Positions 1-5,602 of a stretch of 12,564 nt of DNA are shown piece by piece. The notes beneath the pieces are model-generated. The model did not search any database. It was not told the origin of the DNA and saw only the letters and a list, made by a program, of their open reading frames with translations. The stretch is from Planctomycetota bacterium (GTDB lineage Bacteria > Planctomycetota > UBA1135). How positions within the stretch are numbered: the stretch's first letter is position 1; each line of letters begins with the position of its first letter. Both the position numbers and the translations under genes were made by a program. The stretch lies in contig JAKVCF010000061.1 in the NCBI GenBank assembly GCA_022447335.1, forward strand, positions 1 through 12,564. Direction: 5' to 3'.

Positions 1-785
1 GATGTTGCGGGCAGGGTAAAGACCAGTGGCTGCGACTCGTCGCCGGTCCAATTGACTATGGCGTACAGGCGCTTGGTTCCCGTCGCAGTGGTGGCGATCA
101 AGCCATAGCGCCCTGGCGGGCGCGGATAGTCGACTTCGCCCATGCCATTACCACGCTTGGTGTGACCGTAGTTGTCACTGCCACCTGGGCGGTTACCGAT
201 GTTCTCCGCATCACCGCTGCCCCCGATCGGTTTGAAGGTGATAATGCCGTCTGGCACACGCAGGCCGGCTTGATCCTGAATGATGATTTTCGCGACCGGC
301 TGAATCGGAACTGACAGAGTCATCGCAACCGTCTTGCCACCGACTGCCGGTTCAAGCGGGTAGACCGATGGTGGCCAGACCGACTTGCCGCCGACCCAAG
401 CCCACTTTGGCTTACCGTCAGCCTCAGACATAATGGCTGAGATGCCATCCTTGCTCGATGGCATTTCTGCGACAACGGTCTTGCGACGCGGCTGGTTGAT
501 ATTGAGCCCCTCCGGTGGTTGAACTAGCACCATGGCCGACACACCTTGCACTGGGCGGTTTTGCTTGTCGCGGAGGTAGAGTTTGTAAAGAGTTTGATTA
601 GTCGTTGGAGCAGCGAACTGACGTTCTTGGACCGGGCCTTCGACAGCGCCGACATTGCGCAGGTTGGAGCGCTCTTCGGTTGACTTCTTAGCGAAGGGGT
701 TCTTCTTCGAGCCACCGCAGGCAGGCAGGCCAATGGCCATTAGTCCAGCGAGCGAGACTAGCGCGAGGGTTTGCAGCTTGATCAT
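1..785 (-). CDS. Lipoprotein with beta-sandwich repeats, partial (C-terminus off the left edge)
   Basis: My translation from the ATG at 785-783 stays open for 261 codons to the window edge. Residues 1-23 form a lipoprotein signal: basic start, hydrophobic stretch, then LPAC with Cys23 as the likely lipidated residue, followed by Gly-Gly, which would not retain it in the inner membrane. A charged linker (about 24-60) precedes two segments that look like carboxypeptidase-regulatory or transthyretin-like beta-sandwich domains: one opens with LRDKQNRPVQGVSAMV (71-86), the other with IQDQAGLRVPDGIITFKP (169-186) and continues to VNW near 246. The start overlaps the thiI stop by four bases (ATGA) and has no good Shine-Dalgarno sequence, so translation is probably coupled to thiI. 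I do not recognise the family and assign no function. The lipoprotein and start calls are seen in the sequence; the fold is inference. Confidence 0.8.
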   Translation of the reverse strand, partial: MIKLQTLALVSLAGLMAIGLPACGGSKKNPFAKKSTEERSNLRNVGAVEGPVQERQFAAPTTNQTLYKLYLRDKQNRPVQGVSAMVLVQPPEGLNINQPRRKTVVAEMPSSKDGISAIMSEADGKPKWAWVGGKSVWPPSVYPLEPAVGGKTVAMTLSVPIQPVAKIIIQDQAGLRVPDGIITFKPIGGSGDAENIGNRPGGSDNYGHTKRGNGMGEVDYPRPPGRYGLIATTATGTKRLYAIVNWTGDESQPLVFTLPAT

Positions 786-1993
786 GGCTGATGCAGGAGA
801 GAAATGCGTTCGGTGCCTTGCACCGCGTCGTAGGTGAGTTTGCCGATGTCGATTTGAGCCTCGGCGTGTTCGACTTCGCTCAACTGGCCGTGGATGACCG
901 GCTGTGCAGGCTGAAACACAGTACAACAATCTGGCGCAGGTAGGTTGCTCAGTCCATGGGTTCCGATTTCGCGGGCCAGAGCAATGATCTCAGTCTTGTC
1001 AAAGGTGACCAGTGGGCGCAAAACCGGCAACTTGCTAGCCGATTCAATTAGCCGCAGATTTTCGAGCGTCTGGCTGGCGACCTGACCAATGCTTTCGCCC
1101 GTTACGAGTGCCTTACCTTTACGGGTACGTGCAATCACCGAGGCGATGCGCTGCATCGCTCGTCGGTAAAGAACCGTGCGGTAGCGTTCATCACAGTGGT
1201 CGCGAATGGCCTCCTGATAGGGGCTGAAAGGAACCACATAGAGCATGGCCTGCGGTTGCCACTCAGTGAGCTTTTCAGCTATACGCAATACTTTTTCGCG
1301 TGTCTGTGGGCCTACAAATGGGAAACTGTAGAAGCTGACGAAGTCGACACGCATTCCGCGCTTCATGCATTGCCACGCCGCGACTGGCGAATCGAAGCCG
1401 CCGGACAGTAGGCAATGCACGCGTCCGGTGCTGGAAACTGGCAGGCCGCCATAGGCCTTCTGTCGGCCGGCGAAGACGTAGACGCCTTCGGTACGTAAAT
1501 CGACGCCGATCTCGAGCTCGGGGTCCTTCAGGTCGACGATTAGTCGTGATTCGTCTGCTATCAGCGCGGCGCCGACAGTGCGCGCGACTTCGATTGATCG
1601 CAGCGGGAAGGTCTTATCCGCGCGATTGACAGAGACCTTGAAGCGGATCCGGCTGGTTCCAGCGTGTTCCCGAGCAATTGCCTCGGCAGCGAGTGTGCGT
1701 GCTGCCTCCAGCATGGCTTCGGGGTTGCGGGCGACGACTTGCGCTGGTGAAACGCTGGTTACGCCAAAGACCCGTCGTGCGGCAACGGCCATTTCGATCG
1801 TTGGGGTTTGGCCGCGCACTAGCATCCGCCCGCGAATCCGCTGAATTGTCAGCGAGGGTACGTTGCTGAGCGCCACCCGAAGATTGCTGGCGAGGATCTT
1901 CTCGAATCGGGGGCGATTACCGCCTTTCAGCCCGATCTCGCCATAGCGAATCAGTAGAGCTTCTTCAGGAATCTGCATGAATGGGCTGTCCAT
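782..1993 (-). CDS. thiI: tRNA 4-thiouridine synthase (tRNA sulfurtransferase) ThiI, rhodanese-less form
   Basis: ThiI activates U8 of tRNAs by adenylation and inserts sulfur to make 4-thiouridine; in some bacteria it also serves thiamine thiazole synthesis. The 403-residue protein has the N-terminal ferredoxin-like segment (LIRYGEIGLKGGNR, 14-27), a THUMP region (about 60-170), the PP-loop ATP site SGGFDSPVA (197-205), LVTGESIGQVASQTLENL (297-314) and a C-terminal PDCCTVFQP motif with Cys356-Cys357. It ends soon after this, so the C-terminal rhodanese domain of the E. coli enzyme is absent, as in Bacillus, and a separate sulfur donor is expected. Met6 (codon at 1978-1976) is an alternative start that better matches the usual short N-terminus; neither start has a clear Shine-Dalgarno. 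It is divergent from tRNA-Val, 18 bases away, and overlaps the downstream lipoprotein gene by four bases. Confidence 0.95.
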   Translation of the reverse strand: MDSPFMQIPEEALLIRYGEIGLKGGNRPRFEKILASNLRVALSNVPSLTIQRIRGRMLVRGQTPTIEMAVAARRVFGVTSVSPAQVVARNPEAMLEAARTLAAEAIAREHAGTSRIRFKVSVNRADKTFPLRSIEVARTVGAALIADESRLIVDLKDPELEIGVDLRTEGVYVFAGRQKAYGGLPVSSTGRVHCLLSGGFDSPVAAWQCMKRGMRVDFVSFYSFPFVGPQTREKVLRIAEKLTEWQPQAMLYVVPFSPYQEAIRDHCDERYRTVLYRRAMQRIASVIARTRKGKALVTGESIGQVASQTLENLRLIESASKLPVLRPLVTFDKTEIIALAREIGTHGLSNLPAPDCCTVFQPAQPVIHGQLSEVEHAEAQIDIGKLTYDAVQGTERISLLHQP

Positions 1994-2003
1994 TCTAGAA
2001 TGG
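1990..2003. repeat. 14-bp perfect palindrome between thiI and tRNA-Val
   Basis: CCATTCTAGAATGG is its own reverse complement. It covers the upstream thiI start codon and most of the 18-base gap between thiI and the tRNA gene. It could be an operator for the divergent pair. A perfect 14-bp palindrome is expected about 0.8 times by chance in a window of this length, so only its position makes it notable. Confidence 0.4.
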
Positions 2004-2011
2004 TGGGCTCA

Positions 2012-2088
<77 letters not shown>

Positions 2089-2102
2089 AACCCCTTCATA
2101 AG

Positions 2103-2117
2103 CGGGCGCTTAGCCCG
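2103..2117 (+). other. Small hairpin between tRNA-Val and dsbD
   Basis: CGGGC (2103-2107), loop GCTTA, GCCCG (2113-2117) form a 5-bp GC-rich stem just before the dsbD ribosome binding site. There is no T-run, so it is not a convincing terminator. It may mark the processing boundary downstream of the tRNA or be incidental. Confidence 0.3.
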
Positions 2118-2118
2118 A

Positions 2119-2124
2119 AAGGAG
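2119..2124 (+). promoter_or_regulatory. dsbD ribosome binding site, fixes the start at 2128
   Basis: AAGGAG ends three bases before the ATG at 2128. It supports this start over the in-frame ATG at 2056, which lies inside tRNA-Val; no other ATG, GTG or TTG codon in that frame lies between the tRNA and 2128. Confidence 0.75.
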
Positions 2125-2127
2125 ATC

Positions 2128-4692
2128 ATGCTCACAGGTCTGATTCTCGCTGCGGCTGCGCTCTTCGTACCACAGGATAAGGTTCAAGCTCTGGCTGAGA
2201 TCCGCCCGGTCCAGGGTTCGGAGACAGCAGTTCAGGTTGTCGTCGATCTGGACATTCAGGCCGGCTGGCACGTCTATCACCCTGATCAGGATCCGGCGCT
2301 GGGCGAACCGACTTCACTGTCGATCATAGGTGAGGGCATCACGGCGACAGGGGAGGCCGTCTCGCAGAGCGCGGCTAAGCCTCACGTGGAGCAGATTGCT
2401 GGTCAAATTATGATTTACCAGTGGCTGGAAGGAAAGCCGCGACTAGTACTGCCGGCCGAGCTAAGCGATGTCAGTGCGCCGCTCGAAGTTGAGGTGTCAA
2501 TCAAGTATCAGGTTTGCGACGACCGCGTCTGCCTGCCGACTACTACCCATACGGTTACCGCCGTGTGGAATCCTGCCGACCCGGGCGAGGCGATGGACTC
2601 GCTACCGGGTCAGGGCGACACAAGCGATGAAGCTGAGGTGTCGTCGGCCGAGACTCAGCAAGGGCCGAGTCCTGCGGATGAAATCGAAGGCGAGAAGATA
2701 AAGATCAGCGGCCGTTTCTTGTCAGCCACGGCGCCACAGGGCGGCACTGTGCGCCTGCGTATCGAGGCAACGGTGGAAGAGGGTTGGCACATCTACGACC
2801 CGCTGATGGCAGAAGATGTGCCGGGCGTGCCGCTGGCTGCTAAGGCCGATGCTGAGGATTTCGTGCTGTCTGCCCCACTCGAGCCACAGCAGGATCCAAT
2901 CGAGCACATTGAGGACTTCGGCTTTGGCCCACTGACCTACCTGTGGGTCGAAGGTACTGGCGTTTTTGAAGCGGACATGAAGGTTGCTGCTGCGCCAGGC
3001 GAGTACACCGTCCCGGTCGAGCTCAAATGGATGGTCTGTGATGAGAGCGTTTGTCTTGATGAAGGTAGGGACACTCTCGAAATCAAGTTAGTCGTTATTG
3101 AAGGCGATGCCGATGGCGATGCTGCGATTCTTGATGACACTGAGCGTGGCGCAGAAGAGGGAGGCATAACGGGAGTTGCTGCTGACGAAGCCGTGGCCGA
3201 TCAGGGGGGTGGAATCGCGGGCGAAGGCGACTCGCGTGGCGCGATCAATATCAACGCGCGGAAGGCGCTCAACGAGGGCTTCTGGAACCTGATTTGGGCG
3301 GCCATGCTGGCGGGGCTGGCGACCATCCTGACGCCCTGCGTCTTTCCGATGATTCCAATCACGGTGAGCTTCTTCACTAAGCGCGCGGAACAGGGCAAAG
3401 GCTCGGCGCTGGGCAACGCGACGGCCTACACCGCGGGCATCATTTTCACCTTTGTCGGGCTCGGTATCGGTATGGCGGCCATCCTGGGTGCGAGTGGTGC
3501 CAATCAAGTCGCGTCGAATGCTTGGGTTAACCTCGCAATTGGCGCACTGTTTGTATTCCTTGCCTTTTCTCTGCTCGGCTTCTTCGACATCAAGCCACCA
3601 AAGTTCCTGGAGAGATTTGCTTCGAAGGCACAGTCCGAAGGTCAGAGTAAGTCAGGCTATGCCCCAGTCATGCTGATGGCCGTCGCATTTTCGGTGACTG
3701 CGTTCACCTGCACAGTGGCTTTTGTTGGCACGGTGCTCGGCCTTGCGGCAACCGGTGAGTGGTGGTACGCCACAGTGGCGATGTTCGCTTACGCGCTTGT
3801 CTTTGCGATGCCGTTCTTCTTTCTGGCGCTATTCCCGAACATGCTTCAGAAGATGCCAAGTGCAGGCGGCTGGATGAATGCCGTCAAAGTCAGTTTTGGC
3901 TATCTCGAGCTAATCGCTGCCTGGAAGTTCCTGTCGGCGACCGACCGACAGTGGCAGTTGGAGTGGTTGACGCGCCCGGTCGTCATCATTTTGACCATCA
4001 TCCCATTAGTGCTGTGGGCTGCGTATATGTTTGGCTTGTATATGACCAAGGGAGATTACGGTCAGCGTCCACCGCGCACGGTGGGCCGCGCTTCGATCGG
4101 TGCGCTGGCTTTAGGTGCCGCGATCTACCTGATCAGTGGATTCCCCAAGGGTCCATACGAGCATCTCTGGATGGAGGCTTATCTACCTCCGGAGTACTAC
4201 GGCCGCGCCCTGACGGCGGAGGAGGAGGCGATAGTGGCTACGCTCCAAGAAGGAGTTTCACTTGGCCCGCTTAGTGTCGCTTGGCACGAGGGCTATGTGT
4301 CAGCGTTAGCAGAGGGCCGCAAGCGCAATGCGCCGGTTTTTCTGGACTTCACGGGCATCACCTGTGTGAACTGCCTCAAAATGGAGGGAAACATTTTCCC
4401 GAATGAAGAGGTGGCGCCGCTCATTAAGCAGATGGTGCGCGCTCACCTTTACGTCGACAAGGACCCCTACGGTCAGAGCAACGCTTCTTTCCAGGAAAAG
4501 CACTATCAGGGTGCCAGCCAACCTTATTACGCGGTTATGAATCCGTATACCGAGGAGACGCTTGCGGTTTTTGAGGGCTATGACCCTGATTCGTCTGCGT
4601 TCGCAGAGGTGTTGCAGAGTGGTATCGAAAAGGGGCGTGCACAAGGGTTGGAAACGCTTCCAATCCCCACTCTTGTAAGTAGTGGTGAGTAG
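2128..4692 (+). CDS. dsbD: Thiol:disulfide interchange protein DsbD with two tandem N-terminal alpha domains
   Basis: DsbD carries electrons from cytoplasmic thioredoxin across the inner membrane to periplasmic thiol proteins. From the ATG at 2128 the protein has 854 residues, against about 565 in E. coli. After a short hydrophobic N-terminus lacking the usual basic residues come two alpha-type domains: the first ends with YQVCDDRVCLP (Cys130, Cys135), the second with WMVCDESVCLD (Cys304, Cys309). They are joined by acidic, Gly/Ala-rich linkers (about 155-190 and 318-370). The multi-helix beta domain (about 385-690) holds the two membrane cysteines, Cys404 in TPCVFPMIP and Cys528 in FTCT. The C-terminal thioredoxin-like gamma domain has CVNC (Cys746, Cys749) and a QPYY segment matching the cis-proline loop. 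dapF follows with no gap. The longer version starting at 2056 reads through the tRNA and is rejected. Confidence 0.95.
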   Translation: MLTGLILAAAALFVPQDKVQALAEIRPVQGSETAVQVVVDLDIQAGWHVYHPDQDPALGEPTSLSIIGEGITATGEAVSQSAAKPHVEQIAGQIMIYQWLEGKPRLVLPAELSDVSAPLEVEVSIKYQVCDDRVCLPTTTHTVTAVWNPADPGEAMDSLPGQGDTSDEAEVSSAETQQGPSPADEIEGEKIKISGRFLSATAPQGGTVRLRIEATVEEGWHIYDPLMAEDVPGVPLAAKADAEDFVLSAPLEPQQDPIEHIEDFGFGPLTYLWVEGTGVFEADMKVAAAPGEYTVPVELKWMVCDESVCLDEGRDTLEIKLVVIEGDADGDAAILDDTERGAEEGGITGVAADEAVADQGGGIAGEGDSRGAININARKALNEGFWNLIWAAMLAGLATILTPCVFPMIPITVSFFTKRAEQGKGSALGNATAYTAGIIFTFVGLGIGMAAILGASGANQVASNAWVNLAIGALFVFLAFSLLGFFDIKPPKFLERFASKAQSEGQSKSGYAPVMLMAVAFSVTAFTCTVAFVGTVLGLAATGEWWYATVAMFAYALVFAMPFFFLALFPNMLQKMPSAGGWMNAVKVSFGYLELIAAWKFLSATDRQWQLEWLTRPVVIILTIIPLVLWAAYMFGLYMTKGDYGQRPPRTVGRASIGALALGAAIYLISGFPKGPYEHLWMEAYLPPEYYGRALTAEEEAIVATLQEGVSLGPLSVAWHEGYVSALAEGRKRNAPVFLDFTGITCVNCLKMEGNIFPNEEVAPLIKQMVRAHLYVDKDPYGQSNASFQEKHYQGASQPYYAVMNPYTEETLAVFEGYDPDSSAFAEVLQSGIEKGRAQGLETLPIPTLVSSGE

Positions 4693-5475
4693 GTGAGCTG
4701 GCTCGAAGATCCCGGGTCGCTTCTCGTGGCAACGGGGGAAGGTCTTGGGAATCGCTTTGTGATTGCTGATGCAGCCGTGTTGCGTAAAGCAGGGGCGACC
4801 CCGGCTGCAGTGGCGCGCATGGTGTGTAGCGAGAGCTGGGATGGTCTACTGCTCTTTGATAAGGATGGCTTAGTAGAGATCATCAATCGCGATGGTAGTC
4901 CAGGTGGGGTCTGTCTAAACGGATTACGTGTCTTAGCGCGGCTCGATGGCGAGGAGACTGGCGTGTTTCGCATGGACGGTCGAGAAGTTCCTTGGCATCG
5001 AGTCGATGAAGGAATCAAGTTGCATTTGAAGGGCAGCGACGTGCCTCGGGAGATCTTACGGCCCGAGACTTTCGAACTTCTTGGTAAGCGTGCTCAGGTG
5101 GTACGTTTCTGGAATCCGCATTGCGTGGTGCAAGTGGAGGACCCTGTGCAGGAAAATCTGGAAGCCTTCGCGAAAGCAGTGCAAGCGCGCATCGATCTCT
5201 TTCCTGATGGCGTCAACCTAGAATTAGTGTCGCCGATTCATGGGCATGGAGAGTTGTTCATGCGCGTTTGTGAGCGCGGCGTTGGCGAGACCGAACCCTG
5301 TGGCAGCGCAGCTGTCGCGGCGGCCTACGCTGCCTGGTCGGACGGTGTGGAGGGGCTAATTGAGGTGCGCATGAAGGGTGGCTCCTTGCTTCTGCAACCG
5401 CTTCCGGATGGTGGCCTAGAGCTGGTCGGGGAGGCCAACGTGCAGTGGCTCATTCAGGATTCCAGCACCACCTGA
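4693..5475 (+). CDS. dapF: Diaminopimelate epimerase, divergent
   Basis: DapF interconverts LL- and meso-diaminopimelate for lysine and peptidoglycan synthesis, using a pair of cysteines as acid and base. The protein has 260 residues, close to the usual 270-280. It shows GLGNRFVI (17-24, family GLGNDFV), Cys74 in GGVCLNGLRV (family MCGNGxRC), the WNPHCVVQVED segment (140-150, family GNPHCV), ERGVGETEPCGS with Cys203 (family ERGxGETxACGT) and VNLELV for the Asn-containing strand. Both catalytic cysteines are therefore present, but several neighbouring residues differ from the standard motifs. The start is GTG, directly after the dsbD TAG; GGTGA (4684-4688) inside the dsbD end is a plausible ribosome binding site, so the two genes are probably co-translated. 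Another member of the DapF fold with different substrate is possible. Confidence 0.85.
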   Translation: MSWLEDPGSLLVATGEGLGNRFVIADAAVLRKAGATPAAVARMVCSESWDGLLLFDKDGLVEIINRDGSPGGVCLNGLRVLARLDGEETGVFRMDGREVPWHRVDEGIKLHLKGSDVPREILRPETFELLGKRAQVVRFWNPHCVVQVEDPVQENLEAFAKAVQARIDLFPDGVNLELVSPIHGHGELFMRVCERGVGETEPCGSAAVAAAYAAWSDGVEGLIEVRMKGGSLLLQPLPDGGLELVGEANVQWLIQDSSTT

Positions 5476-5509
5476 GAGGATATCGTAAGGCATTTGTTTA
5501 AAAGATTTT

Positions 5510-5557
5510 GCGCTCGTCGGAGGGGGGCTAATTTCGCTTTCCTCCGGCTTGCCGCGC
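5510..5557 (+). other. Long imperfect hairpin in the gyrA upstream region
   Basis: GTCGGAGG (5516-5523) pairs with CCTCCGGC (5541-5548), 8 bp with one G-T wobble, and outer GCGC (5510-5513) can pair with GCGC (5554-5557). The loop is 17 bases. No T-run follows, so a classical terminator for dapF is unlikely. It ends exactly where the 14-base shared motif begins. It lies in the 127-base gap 5476-5602, whose other content is an AT-rich patch (about 5484-5509) that could hold a promoter, though no clean -35/-10 pair is visible. Confidence 0.4.
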
Positions 5558-5571
5558 TGGTGAAATGGGGG
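5558..5571 (+). promoter_or_regulatory. Shared upstream motif, copy 1 (before gyrA)
   Basis: TGGTGAAATGGGGG is identical to 10021-10034 upstream of yqeY. It ends 31 bases before the gyrA ATG and runs into the 12-bp palindrome GGGACCGGTCCC (5569-5580). The yqeY copy likewise runs into a palindrome, GGGGCCCC. Identity and matching position suggest a common promoter or operator element; the function is unknown. Confidence 0.45.
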
Positions 5572-5602
5572 ACCGGTCCCATCCCCTGACCGCTCCCTAT
5601 AT

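Noticed and set aside
3105..3126. Short GATGxC repeats in the dsbD linker
   Set aside because: They encode a low-complexity acidic Asp/Gly/Ala linker between domains and need no other explanation.
3759..4274. 171-codon plus-strand open frame inside dsbD
   Set aside because: It lies wholly within the DsbD membrane and downstream region in another frame; its product is Arg/Asp-rich with no recognisable motif, while the dsbD frame there is strongly conserved.
5558..5571. Heat-shock sigma-32 -10 element (CCCCATTT) on the minus strand of the shared motif
   Set aside because: The minus-strand reading CCCCATTTC resembles the -10 box, but no minus-strand gene lies downstream at either copy and no matching -35 box is apparent.
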